From contig JAFUIR010000015.1 of assembly GCA_017468395.1 (NCBI GenBank), positions 1 to 64,000 on the forward strand: a stretch of DNA of 64,000 nt. Direction: 5' to 3'. A program made the translations under genes and the position numbers. The notes beneath the pieces are model-generated. The model did not search any database. It was not told where the DNA came from and worked only from the letters and a program-made list of their open reading frames with translations. This DNA is from Lachnospiraceae bacterium. GTDB lineage: Bacteria; Bacillota; Clostridia; Lachnospirales; Lachnospiraceae. This document shows, piece after piece, positions 43,966 to 57,364 of this stretch. Each line of letters opens with the position of its first letter. The stretch's first letter is position 1.

Positions 43966-45102
43966 CTATTCCTCCAATTTATTTTCCCCATCAAATACAC
44001 TCATAAGCCACTCTTCCATCAAATTCAAATTGACATCGGAGTGCTCCACCTCCCTTGCATAGCGATATGCCAGAGAGATACACCGTTGCCGGTCTATCTG
44101 CTTTCCCTCAAGAAACCATCGGCACATAATAAACTCTTGAATATAACAAACCGAAAATGCGGAAAGTGCCACTTTACTGTAAATACATTCGTCATAAACC
44201 GCACCGCAAAAGTAAGTATATAAAAAGAACATCAAAATCTGTTCTAGGAAGATGTCCCATTTTTCTTCTCCCTGCACCGCAATAAATTCTTTGCCAAATG
44301 CCTTATGTATCACAGCATAATTCCCATACCCTTTAGAATATAAGGTTTCCTGCGCTTTTGCAACAACTTCCGTCCATTCTTCCCGCAAACGCTCCAATTT
44401 ATGGAAAACCTGAAAACCATTCTTGATTTTTTGGTATCTTTCCTCTCCCGAAAGCATGACAGGCACAGGAGATTTATCTGCATACTTTTGTATGACCTCT
44501 TCCATGTCAAAAAGACGTTCCTCATCCAGACAAAACTGCATTTCTTTTGCCATTTCCATAATCATCGCCATGCGTTTTTCCATGGGCAAATCCCGGTTTT
44601 GGACAATCTGAAACAGCACATTTCTGGCGTCTTCAAGTTGTGTAAAGAGCATGAAGTCAAAGTCCTCAAATTCATCTTCCAGCGGGTCTGGCTCTTCATC
44701 TTCCTCTGCCAAAAAACGGACGCTTTCCTCGCTTTCCAGCAGCATCTTTGCCACCACCGGACAGGATAAGGAAAGAGACATTTCCCGCACGCCGTCAAAC
44801 TCTTCTATATGCCTGGGATAACGGTCACAGGTGATGCACAGCCACTCTTCCCCTTTTTCCGTCACCAAATCACACAGATTATTTTCATTCAGCATGGCAC
44901 AGCGGCCCCCATGCTGTAAAAAACAGCCTTCTTCCCAGTCAATGGAATTTTTCAGACGTGTGCTGAACCCATCCCGGCTTGCCCCATATTTTTCTAAAGT
45001 TTCTTCGTCAATCACAATCTGCCAGCCCGCACAACAAGTATCCGGGCATTTATCCGCAATACACTTAAATTCATCATAATAATGTGGTTTTACATAGCGC
45101 AT
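43966..45102 (-). CDS. fliB: Flagellin lysine-N-methylase homologue
   Basis: A 378-residue FliB-type protein. The N-terminal cysteine cluster CIADKCPDTCCAGWQI, continued by CFLQHGGRCAMLNENNLC and EWLCITCDRYPRH, is diagnostic and may bind an iron-sulfur centre. The remaining 250 residues are helical. FliB methylates lysines of surface-exposed flagellin, changing filament hydrophobicity. No flagellar structural gene lies in the window, so the substrate would be encoded elsewhere. It abuts the NhaC gene. Confidence 0.88.
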   Translation of the reverse strand: MRYVKPHYYDEFKCIADKCPDTCCAGWQIVIDEETLEKYGASRDGFSTRLKNSIDWEEGCFLQHGGRCAMLNENNLCDLVTEKGEEWLCITCDRYPRHIEEFDGVREMSLSLSCPVVAKMLLESEESVRFLAEEDEEPDPLEDEFEDFDFMLFTQLEDARNVLFQIVQNRDLPMEKRMAMIMEMAKEMQFCLDEERLFDMEEVIQKYADKSPVPVMLSGEERYQKIKNGFQVFHKLERLREEWTEVVAKAQETLYSKGYGNYAVIHKAFGKEFIAVQGEEKWDIFLEQILMFFLYTYFCGAVYDECIYSKVALSAFSVCYIQEFIMCRWFLEGKQIDRQRCISLAYRYAREVEHSDVNLNLMEEWLMSVFDGENKLEE

Positions 45103-45125
45103 AAATATTCTTTATTTCCTTCTTT

Positions 45126-45929
45126 TTACCTGAAAAACTCCATAACACGTGGCAAAAAATCTTTTGCCTCTTCGTACAAACCATGCCCTAAGCCTTCATA
45201 CATATATAAACTGCTGCCTTCTATTTTTTCCGCAATTTCTTTGGACGCTTCCCCGGTCAAAATTTTATCTTCTTTTCCACCTATGATTAGTGTGGGACAC
45301 TTAATCTTGTGTAGTTCTTCATATGCGTTGTGGGTCAGACAAGCCTCTCCCATAATCAAAAAGCGGTCAAAACTTTTAGGTTTTCCGATATTTCCTATCA
45401 CAGAATATAAAGGACGCATTTTCTTTAAATAGACCTGCGAATATGAGTTTTCGGCAGTATCAATCATTATACCCTTGTAATCGCCCCGCTTCGCCATTTC
45501 CATCCAGTTCCTTATAACAGGCCGGACAACCTCATTTTGTCTGGCCAGTGTTACTGTTAAAATCAGTTTTTTGACCAACTCCGGGTAGTCTATTGCAAGA
45601 TACTGCGAAATCATACCGCCCTGGGACACTCCTACGACATACGCCTCTTTAATGCCCAACTGCTTCATGGCAAAATGGACATCCCTTGCCATATCCCTCG
45701 TTGTATACCCTTGCGGAATCACATTCCTACGGCTAAAAGCATAGACCCTAAAATCCTTTACAAGTTTCCGATACATAATGGAAAATGGCACAGCCGTGCC
45801 CTTTGCGGTCTTAAGCCCGTCTCCCAGTCCCGGAATCATGACCAGATTTTTATCTCCTTTTCCGAAAGCAATATAATCCATTTCCGTATCATCAATTTTT
45901 ACAACTCCGTTTTTTGCATTGTATATCAT
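45126..45929 (-). CDS. Alpha/beta-fold hydrolase
   Basis: A 267-residue alpha/beta hydrolase. The oxyanion region is VMIPGLGDGLK, the nucleophile elbow GVSQGGMISQYLA holds the serine, and a late acidic residue lies in PTLIIGGKEDKILTG with histidine in EGLGHGLYEE. It is a cytoplasmic esterase or peptidase of the lipase class. Its start overlaps the upstream kinase gene by four bases. Confidence 0.88.
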   Translation of the reverse strand: MIYNAKNGVVKIDDTEMDYIAFGKGDKNLVMIPGLGDGLKTAKGTAVPFSIMYRKLVKDFRVYAFSRRNVIPQGYTTRDMARDVHFAMKQLGIKEAYVVGVSQGGMISQYLAIDYPELVKKLILTVTLARQNEVVRPVIRNWMEMAKRGDYKGIMIDTAENSYSQVYLKKMRPLYSVIGNIGKPKSFDRFLIMGEACLTHNAYEELHKIKCPTLIIGGKEDKILTGEASKEIAEKIEGSSLYMYEGLGHGLYEEAKDFLPRVMEFFR

Positions 45930-46459
45930 ATTCCTACCTCATTCGTCTCCATCCATTTCTCCACATCATAAGCCTCATCAATCAGCCAGTAATCGCAGCC
46001 ATGCTTCCTGCACTGCTTTAGCGTTTCTTTATTGTCACGAAGCAAATTTTCCTTCGTACACCAACCATCCTCCAGACGCTTCTCCGCCAAGCAGGAATAC
46101 TTTTTAATATCCTCAAAATGATTTTCTATGTACCTTTCTGTCATCACCAGACATATGTAGCGGATATGCTCCCTATATTTAGGCTCAAAATAAGTTTCCC
46201 AGTCGTAAGGGAAATAGCAGCCCTCCAAAATCATGTTCTGATTATTTTCAATGGCGGTCTTTATCATTTCTTTTACAATGGGCCACAAAAGGTCTGTCAT
46301 TTTATCATCATCTTCCGGCGTCAGATTGGTATGTCCGCTACGAATCAAACCCATTTTCAAATGGTCCAGCGACATACAGAAATAATGATATTTTTCCACC
46401 AGTTTCTGCGCCAGTACGGTTTTTCCTGTATGACTGCTGCCTGCAATTAAAATAATCAT
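45926..46459 (-). CDS. P-loop small-molecule kinase-like protein
   Basis: A 177-residue protein with Walker A MIILIAGSSHTGKTVLAQKL and a second acidic region HLKMGLIRSGHTNLTPEDDD. Overall it resembles short nucleoside/zeta-toxin-type kinases. The ATG at 46459 follows GGGAGGAGAAC; the frame extends seven codons upstream. It overlaps the following hydrolase gene by four bases. Substrate unknown. Confidence 0.75.
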   Translation of the reverse strand: MIILIAGSSHTGKTVLAQKLVEKYHYFCMSLDHLKMGLIRSGHTNLTPEDDDKMTDLLWPIVKEMIKTAIENNQNMILEGCYFPYDWETYFEPKYREHIRYICLVMTERYIENHFEDIKKYSCLAEKRLEDGWCTKENLLRDNKETLKQCRKHGCDYWLIDEAYDVEKWMETNEVGI

Positions 46460-46520
46460 AAAGTTCTCCTCCCGTAGCACATTTCCTTTTATTGTATCAC
46501 ACTCTTACCCTTTTTTATAT

Positions 46521-46551
46521 AAAAAAAGGAACCAACATCTCTGTTGATTCC
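46521..46551 (-). terminator. Terminator of tRNA-Pro
   Basis: GGAACCAACA pairs with TGTTGATTCC (one mismatch), followed on the minus strand by TTTTTTTATAT; it begins five bases past the tRNA. Confidence 0.75.
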
Positions 46552-46555
46552 TACG

Positions 46556-46630
46556 TCGGAGTGGCGGGATTCGAACTCGCGACCTCCGCCTCCCTAAGAC
46601 GGCGCTCTAACCAAGCTGAGCCACACCCCG
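46556..46630 (-). tRNA. tRNA-Pro (anticodon AGG)
   Basis: The reverse complement is 75 nt. The acceptor stem CGGGGTG pairs with CACTCCG, then discriminator A. The D-arm is GCTCAGCTTGGTTAGAGC. The anticodon stem CCGTC/GGCGG frames the loop TTAGGGA, giving anticodon AGG. The T-arm contains GAGTTCGAATCC. CCA is not encoded. Identity as proline follows from the anticodon and the C1-G72 pair. Confidence 0.9.
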
Positions 46631-46643
46631 AAACACAATCGTT

Positions 46644-46672
46644 ATTATATATGGTTTGTTTCAGAAAATCAA
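46644..46672 (-). promoter_or_regulatory. Promoter of tRNA-Pro
   Basis: On the minus strand TTGATT (46672-46667), 17 bases, TATAAT (46649-46644). Confidence 0.75.
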
Positions 46673-46767
46673 GCCCTAATTTTAAATTTTTTTAATTTTC
46701 TAAAAATTTATACAGAATGACACAAAACATGATATTATAGTTGTATTAATAATTGGAGGAAAATAAA

Positions 46768-47934
46768 ATGGGTGAAGAGAAGAAATGCCCGGCCTTTGGC
46801 CGTTGTGGCGGCTGCCAATATCTCAGCAAGACCTACACGGAGCAATTAAAAATAAAAGAAGAATATGTGCGCAAACTATGCGGTGGTTTCGTAAAATTCC
46901 AGCCCATTATGGGCATGGACAATCCCTATCACTACCGCAACAAAGTTCATGCGGCTTTCGGTGAGGACAGAAAGCACGGTATTATTTCGGGACAATATGA
47001 AGAAAAGACCCATCGCATCGTACCTATCGACAGTTGCCTTTTAGAAAACCAGAAGGCGGATGAAATCATTTTGACCATCCGTGGGCTTTTAAAATCTTTC
47101 AAAATCCGTCCTTATAATGAAGATACGGGCTATGGTCTTTTGCGCCATGTGCTAATCCGCACCGGTCATGTCAGCGGTCAGATTATGGTGGTACTGGTGC
47201 TTGCCTCTCCCATCATGCCCTCCAAGAATAATTTTGTGAAGGCACTTTTGAAGGTTCATCCCGAAATCACCACCATTGTGGCAAACGCCAACAACCGAAG
47301 CGACAGTATGGTGCTTGGCGACAAGGAACAGATTCTTTACGGCAAAGGCTACATTGAAGACACCCTTTGCGGTAAAACCTTCCGTATTTCGCCCAAATCT
47401 TTTTATCAGGTCAACCCGGTGCAGACAGAAAAACTTTATAATAAAGCTATAGAATTCGCCAATCTTAGCGGTAAAGAAACCGTGCTTGACGCCTACTGCG
47501 GAACCGGAACCATCGGCATGATTGCCTCCGAAAAAGCCGGCAAAGTCATTGGTGTGGAATTAAATCCCGATGCAGTCCGTGATGCCCGCAATAACGCCAA
47601 GCATAATAATGTAAAGAACATTGAATTTTATCAAAAAGACGCAGGACAATTTATGGTTGGACTGGCCGAACAAAAAATTCCCATTGACGTAGTTTTGATG
47701 GACCCACCCCGGGCCGGCAGCGATGAGGCATTTTTATCTTCCTTGGTAAAATTAAAACCCCAAAAAGTAATTTACGTTTCCTGTAACCCCGAAACCTTGG
47801 CAAGAGACTTAAAATATCTTACCAAAAAAGGATATCAGGTAAAAAAAGGTGTCTGTGTAGATATGTTCCCTTGGACAAACCATGTGGAGAGCGTGGTCAT
47901 GATGCAATTTGTAGGATTGAGCAAACCACATTAG
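46768..47934 (+). CDS. RlmD/TrmA family RNA (uracil-C5) methyltransferase
   Basis: A 388-residue class I methyltransferase for uracil-5 in rRNA or tRNA. The N-terminus has the iron-sulfur cysteines Cys7, Cys13, Cys16 (CPAFGRCGGC). The SAM site is VLDAYCGTGTIGMIAS, the motif IV region is VLMDPPRAGSDEAF, and the catalytic cysteine lies in YVSCNPETLARDLKYL. It lacks the N-terminal TRAM domain of full-length RlmD, a known shorter form. The ATG at 46768 follows TTGGAGG; the TTG at 46753 is that ribosome site. The target base cannot be assigned. Confidence 0.9.
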   Translation: MGEEKKCPAFGRCGGCQYLSKTYTEQLKIKEEYVRKLCGGFVKFQPIMGMDNPYHYRNKVHAAFGEDRKHGIISGQYEEKTHRIVPIDSCLLENQKADEIILTIRGLLKSFKIRPYNEDTGYGLLRHVLIRTGHVSGQIMVVLVLASPIMPSKNNFVKALLKVHPEITTIVANANNRSDSMVLGDKEQILYGKGYIEDTLCGKTFRISPKSFYQVNPVQTEKLYNKAIEFANLSGKETVLDAYCGTGTIGMIASEKAGKVIGVELNPDAVRDARNNAKHNNVKNIEFYQKDAGQFMVGLAEQKIPIDVVLMDPPRAGSDEAFLSSLVKLKPQKVIYVSCNPETLARDLKYLTKKGYQVKKGVCVDMFPWTNHVESVVMMQFVGLSKPH

Positions 47935-47961
47935 TATAAAAAATCGAAGGAGTATCTTGAT

Positions 47962-49764
47962 ATGAAACCAAAACGCTATTGCACTTTTCTTATGGCAATT
48001 ATAATTTCATTGCTGATGTCACCCAGACTTATCACTACTGCCGAAGAAACAGCCTATTTCATGAATGTGACCGTTGATCTGTCAGGCGAGCACAAAGAAA
48101 TCAGTCCATATATCTATGGCATAAACGAATATAGCAATAAGAATCATCTTGATGGTCTGAATATCAATGCGCTTCGTCAAGGCGGTAATCGTCTGACTGC
48201 TTATAACTGGGAAACAAATGCCTCCAATGCGGGTTCTGATTGGGAACACAGTTCTGACAATCATCTCACTACTTCCCAGAAACCTGCTGCAATCGCTCAG
48301 GAACTTTCTGAAGAATGTACAAAGCATAAAATCGCCTACAAACTCACCACATTACAACTGGCAGGCTATGTTGCTGCAGATAAAAAAGGAGCCGTTCCCG
48401 AGAAAGACGCAGCACCATCAGACCGCTGGAATAAAGTGGTATTCATAAAGGGCAGTGAGTTTTCCGATACTCCCAATCTGACAGACGGCGTCGTCTATAT
48501 TGATGAGTATGTTAACTACCTTATCAATACACTTGGGGATTCTACAACCTCCACAGGCATCCAGGGCTATAGTCTTGACAATGAGCCTGCCTTGTGGGCG
48601 CACACACACAGCCGAATCCATCCTGAGGCAGTAACTGTAAGTGAACTTTCCGCAAAATCAATTGAAGTGGCCAAAGCCGTTAAGACCTTAGACCCTCATG
48701 CAGAAATTTTTGGTCCTGCACTTTACGGATATACCGCATACGACCATCTCGCTGACGAGCACGACTGGAATACCGTAAAGGCAAAAGGAAATTATCATTG
48801 GTATCTCGACAGTTATCTTGATGACATGAAAAAAGCAAGTGATGAATGTGGCATTCGCCTGCTTGACGTGCTCGATATCCATTACTATACCGAATCAGGT
48901 CGTAACAGCGCCGAGGACCGGCTCCAATCTGTACGCACACTTTATGAGAAGGACTTTGCCGAAAACAGCTGGATTGGACAATGGTGCCAAAAGAATATTC
49001 CGATTTTGCCAACTATTCAGAAATCCATAGACACTTATTTTCCGGGAACCAAACTTGCCGTTACCGAGTATAGTTTCGGTGGGGATGATTTAAGCGGTAC
49101 AATCGCCCAAGCCGAAGCACTGGGCTGCTATGCCGATGCCGGTGTTTATCTTGCAACTCTCTGGGGCGGTAATCCCTATACTTTTGCCGGAATGAAACTT
49201 TATACTAATTATGACGGTAACAACAGCACTTTTGGTAATACCCTTGTTCCTACCGTTACGGATGATGTTTCTCTTGCTTCTTCCTACTCCGCAATCAGCG
49301 GAAGTAACGATAGTATTGTAACAACAATGCTGACAAACAAAAGTTTTACCCAAGAAGAGAACGCTATAATTACACTAAAGAACAGTAACTCCGTTTATAA
49401 AACCGCTGCCGTATATGCCGTTTATGGCGATTCTTCGGAAATTAGGCAGATTGCCACCGTCGATGTTGAAAACAACACTGTCAAGGTCACACTTCCTGCA
49501 TATTCAGCAGCAATGATTGTAATTACCGGTGATAACGACGACAATACAACCCATACCGACAGTGCAGCAAACACCAATGTGTCTGACAATACATCAGATA
49601 CAACAAAATCCACCATCGAATCTGCCGCAAGCACCGATTCCGATTCCGATTCTGATTCCAACAGCGGAAAGTCTCTGCCCCCGAAATTTATTTTATTAGG
49701 TATTATCGCAGTTATCTGCCTGCTATTTTACTTGAAACGTAAAATTAAAGGCAATTTACAATAG
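47962..49764 (+). CDS. Surface-anchored GH44-like glycosidase
   Basis: A 600-residue exported enzyme. A signal peptide (residues 1-27) is followed by a GH44-type catalytic domain: ISPYIYGINEYSNKN, LRQGGNRLTAYNWETN, acid/base Glu208 in GYSLDNEPALW and nucleophile Glu369 in VTEYSFGGDD. GH44 enzymes cut beta-1,4-glucan, xyloglucan or mannan. A beta-rich region (about 430-515) precedes a Ser/Thr/Asp linker (SAASTDSDSDSDSNSGKS). The end is a membrane span (PPKFILLGIIAVICLLFYL) with a basic stop (KRKIK). The enzyme is therefore held at the cell surface by its C-terminus rather than by a cellulosome dockerin. Confidence 0.88.
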   Translation: MKPKRYCTFLMAIIISLLMSPRLITTAEETAYFMNVTVDLSGEHKEISPYIYGINEYSNKNHLDGLNINALRQGGNRLTAYNWETNASNAGSDWEHSSDNHLTTSQKPAAIAQELSEECTKHKIAYKLTTLQLAGYVAADKKGAVPEKDAAPSDRWNKVVFIKGSEFSDTPNLTDGVVYIDEYVNYLINTLGDSTTSTGIQGYSLDNEPALWAHTHSRIHPEAVTVSELSAKSIEVAKAVKTLDPHAEIFGPALYGYTAYDHLADEHDWNTVKAKGNYHWYLDSYLDDMKKASDECGIRLLDVLDIHYYTESGRNSAEDRLQSVRTLYEKDFAENSWIGQWCQKNIPILPTIQKSIDTYFPGTKLAVTEYSFGGDDLSGTIAQAEALGCYADAGVYLATLWGGNPYTFAGMKLYTNYDGNNSTFGNTLVPTVTDDVSLASSYSAISGSNDSIVTTMLTNKSFTQEENAIITLKNSNSVYKTAAVYAVYGDSSEIRQIATVDVENNTVKVTLPAYSAAMIVITGDNDDNTTHTDSAANTNVSDNTSDTTKSTIESAASTDSDSDSDSNSGKSLPPKFILLGIIAVICLLFYLKRKIKGNLQ

Positions 49765-49828
49765 CCCTAAAGTCCCATAATGTGACACAATAAAAAGAAA
49801 ACCATGGTATTTCCAGGAGGAAAAACAT

Positions 49829-51937
49829 ATGCAAAATTACGACGAAAAATATTTTAATGCCAAAGCAAACAAGCGGGCCGGTACCACATGGCTTACGCTA
49901 ATGCTTATTGTAACCATATACTATGGCGCCAAAATGAGTTCCGGCGATGTTAGCCTAAAATGGTTCCTACTCTTCTCCGTTATCGGCTGGGCCGAGTACA
50001 TAGGCGGTGGCTTAATGCTGAAATTCAAAGGCATGGACAATAAAGACTATAAGTGGGTGCTGGGATTAGGTTACCTGACCTTTTTCGGTTTTATTGCATG
50101 GACATCCTTAGATGAGATATCCTACGTATTTATTCTTCCGCTGATTTCCATATTAATACTTTATAAAAATCCCAAACTTATTAAAGTTATGATGTAGGCT
50201 ACCATGTTTGTACTTATTACCAGCAACCTCTATAAGGGCTGGGCTAAAGACATGATGGAATTTGTTTCCAGTGTAGATTGTGCCCTTCAATTTGCTATTG
50301 TTTTATGTTGCTATGCATGCACCAATATGGCCATCAAGCACCTTGTGGAATCCGACGGTGCACTTACCGGTTCCATCGAAGATAACCTTAAGCGCGTTGT
50401 CCAGACCGTAGAAAAAGTTAAAGTAGCAAGCAACTCAGTTGTTGATGGTGTTACCGTAGTAAGAGAACTGGCTGACGAAAACCGCATGGGCGCCGAAAAC
50501 GTAGTGGCAGATATGAACAAACTTGCTCATGATAACGATACATTAAATGACAGAACCATGTCCTCCATGGAAATGACCAACGTTATCGACACTCAGGTAG
50601 CCAACGTTGCAGAACTCATGGAACAGGTAGTGACCCTCATTGAGGCTTCTGTAGAACATGCAAATACCAGTTCCGCAGAACTGAACGGCGTAGTGGAAAC
50701 TACCAATAAAATGGCGGCTCTTTCCTCCGAAATCGAAGCTGTTCTGGGCGAGTTTAAGGAAGAATTCCAGAATGTAAAAAGAGAAACCGGTACTATTACA
50801 GATATTACCTCAAAGACCAATCTCCTTGCACTGAATGCCTCTATCGAGGCAGCAAGAGCCGGCGAGGCAGGCAAAGGTTTTGCGGTAGTTGCTGATGAAA
50901 TCCGTGAATTGAGCAGCGGAACACAGAATTCCTCCAACCGTATTTTAAGCGCACTCTCCCATCTGGAAGAGACTTCCGAAAAAATGCTGGAAGCCATCGC
51001 TGAAACCATTCACTTGATTCAGGTAAACATAGACAAAGTATCTACCGTAGAGCGCAGTGTCACCGACATTACCAACGATGCCACAGCCCTTGGTGTAAAT
51101 ATTAAGACTGTAGACGGCGCTGTTAAAGAAGTAGAAACTTCCAACAAAACTCTTTCAGACAACATGTAGCAGGTATGTGACCTTATGGAAGTTATGACTG
51201 AAAGAATTAACCGCGCGGAACTCACCACTAAAGAAATGCTCAGCAAGTACGATGAAAGTGCAAAGAGTGCCGTAAACATTGAAACTGTCGTAGGACACCT
51301 TATGGAAGAATTAGGTGTCGGCGGATTTATGGGTGTTCAAGACATAAGACCCAGCATGAAGATTGCAATTGCATTTAAAGGTACAAATGCAGATAAGAGA
51401 GACTATATCGGCGAAGTGGCAGATTGCGTAGATAAAAATATCTATGTAACCCTTGAAGAAAATATCTCTGATATTCTGACCCAAAAAGAAAAACATACCT
51501 TATGCCAACTTCGTATTGTGGTTGACAATGTATTATACAGTTGGGACGATATTGAAATATCCCACGCCCAAAACGGCAGATATAAACTTACCGTTGAAAC
51601 AAATCCTCAAGTATTCAACAGAAGAAAATATCCCCGTATGCCCCTCTCCAACTCCTGCTCCATCAAAATAAAAGGCAACGATATCTCCTATCACGGCAGA
51701 ATGGTCAACATCAGTGCCAACGGCTTTGCTTTTGCCAGCAGAGAATCCTTGTTCTCTAACATAAAAGGCCAGGATGTGGTTCTGGACATTACGGATTTCG
51801 ACCTTCTGAAAGGCCGGTCCGTGGAAGGTTGCATCATCAGAACCTCCAATAACGGCGGTGAATATATCATCGGATGCAGAATGCCTCAGGACAATGCAAT
51901 CCTCAAAGAATACATCAGCAAAAACTATAGTGAATAA
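49829..51937 (+). pseudogene. Second MCP-PilZ gene, interrupted by two in-frame TAG codons
   Basis: One reading frame of 702 codons is broken only by TAG at 50195-50197 (codon 123) and TAG at 51167-51169 (codon 447). All three pieces stay in the same frame and match the protein at 40467-42551 from end to end: membrane part, signalling tip [19 protein letters not shown], and PilZ with NRRKYPRMPLSNS and NISANGFAF. At the second site the paralogue reads DNMQQV, so the TAG stands for CAG. A good ribosome site (CAGGAGG) precedes 49829. The simplest reading is a recent pseudogene; readthrough or suppression is the alternative. Confidence 0.8.
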
Positions 51938-51959
51938 TATCGATTATTACAAAAAAGAT

Positions 51960-51993
51960 AACGCCCCCAAGTCACGAAAGATTTGGAGGCGTT
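51960..51993. terminator. Bidirectional terminator between MCP-PilZ remnant and tspO
   Basis: AACGCCCCCAA pairs with TTGGAGGCGTT (one mismatch), followed by GTTTTAATTT. Confidence 0.75.
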
Positions 51994-51996
51994 GTT

Positions 51997-52467
51997 TTAA
52001 TTTAAAAGATAAATGGACAAATTCAAATATCCCGCAAAAGTTACCCAAAGTAAGTAGGGAACCAAAAGATAAGCTGCCACTTGGGAAATGGGATAAAACA
52101 AGCGTATTGTGTACAGAATAAGTACCCATAAAAGCACTAACCAAAAGAAAGCGAACAGGTACCATTCCAAATTAAAGAAAAATATGGACCAGAAAAAATT
52201 CACCACCAGCTGCACACCATAAACTGTAAGCGCATCCTGAATATCCTGCCCTTCTTTATTGCTCACAAACACCAAATAAGAAGCAATTCCCATCAAAACA
52301 TACAAAATTGTCCATACTATGGGAAACAAGAACCCCGGTGGTGCTAAAGGCGGCTGATTTAACTGCCCAAATTGTTCCATACCATTTCTTGATATAAAAC
52401 CCGATACAAACCCTACAATTAAAGGAATTGCTATGAAAACTGCCAATACCTTACCATTTATTTTCAT
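51997..52467 (-). CDS. tspO: TspO/MBR family protein
   Basis: A 156-residue five-span membrane protein with the family core QPPLAPPGFLFPIVWTILYV and FWSIFFFNLEWYLFAFFWLV. TspO proteins bind porphyrins, cholesterol-like ligands or other hydrophobic small molecules and modulate stress responses. Full length for bacterial members. It is followed by the shared terminator at 51960-51993. Role in this anaerobe is unknown. Confidence 0.93.
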   Translation of the reverse strand: MKINGKVLAVFIAIPLIVGFVSGFISRNGMEQFGQLNQPPLAPPGFLFPIVWTILYVLMGIASYLVFVSNKEGQDIQDALTVYGVQLVVNFFWSIFFFNLEWYLFAFFWLVLLWVLILYTIRLFYPISQVAAYLLVPYLLWVTFAGYLNLSIYLLN

Positions 52468-52557
52468 AATTTTCCCCCTAAATATTATTACTAAATTTAT
52501 ATGATGTTGGACATACTAATATGAGTAAAACATCATATAAATTTAAGGAGACAAATT

Positions 52558-52992
52558 ATGACAAATCAAGATACTATCCACTTACTAAAGGAATGTGACG
52601 CAGGCAGCAAAATGGCTGTAACTTCTATTGATGAGGTGCTTGAAAGCGTTTCCGATTCCGAATTAAAACAGTTACTTCAAAAAAGCAAAGAACATCACGA
52701 AACTCTCGGAAACGAACTCCACTCCCTTTTAATCCAAAACAAAGCAGAGGAAAAGGATCCCACCCTCATGGCCAAAAGCATGTCTTGGATGAAAACAAAC
52801 ATGAAACTTGGCATGGACAACAGCGATGCTACGGTTGCCGATTTAATCACAGACGGCTGCAATATGGGCATAAAATCCCTGTACCGTTATATGAATCAAT
52901 ACAAAACCGCAGATGAATCAGCCCACAAAATTTGTGAGAAACTTATTTCTATTGAAGAAGAACTGCGCAGGGATTTAAGAAAATACCTGTAA
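52558..52992 (+). CDS. Ferritin-like DUF2383-type protein
   Basis: A 144-residue all-helical protein: IHLLKECDAGSKMAVTSIDE, then LQKSKEHHETLGNELHSLLI, the middle MSWMKTNMKLGMDNSDATVA and a final helix TADESAHKICEKLISIEEEL. The four-helix pattern with acidic and histidine positions is that of the DUF2383/ferritin-like group found in clostridia. No clear di-iron ligand set is visible, so function is open. It follows AAGGAG and is divergent from tspO. Confidence 0.75.
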   Translation: MTNQDTIHLLKECDAGSKMAVTSIDEVLESVSDSELKQLLQKSKEHHETLGNELHSLLIQNKAEEKDPTLMAKSMSWMKTNMKLGMDNSDATVADLITDGCNMGIKSLYRYMNQYKTADESAHKICEKLISIEEELRRDLRKYL

Positions 52993-53003
52993 AGTCCCTT
53001 TGA

Positions 53004-57363
<4,360 letters not shown>

Positions 57364-57364
57364 A

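Noticed and set aside
49829-51937. Pyrrolysine insertion at the two TAG codons
   Set aside because: One site aligns with glutamine in the paralogue, MCP proteins are not pyrrolysine proteins, and no pyl genes are visible.
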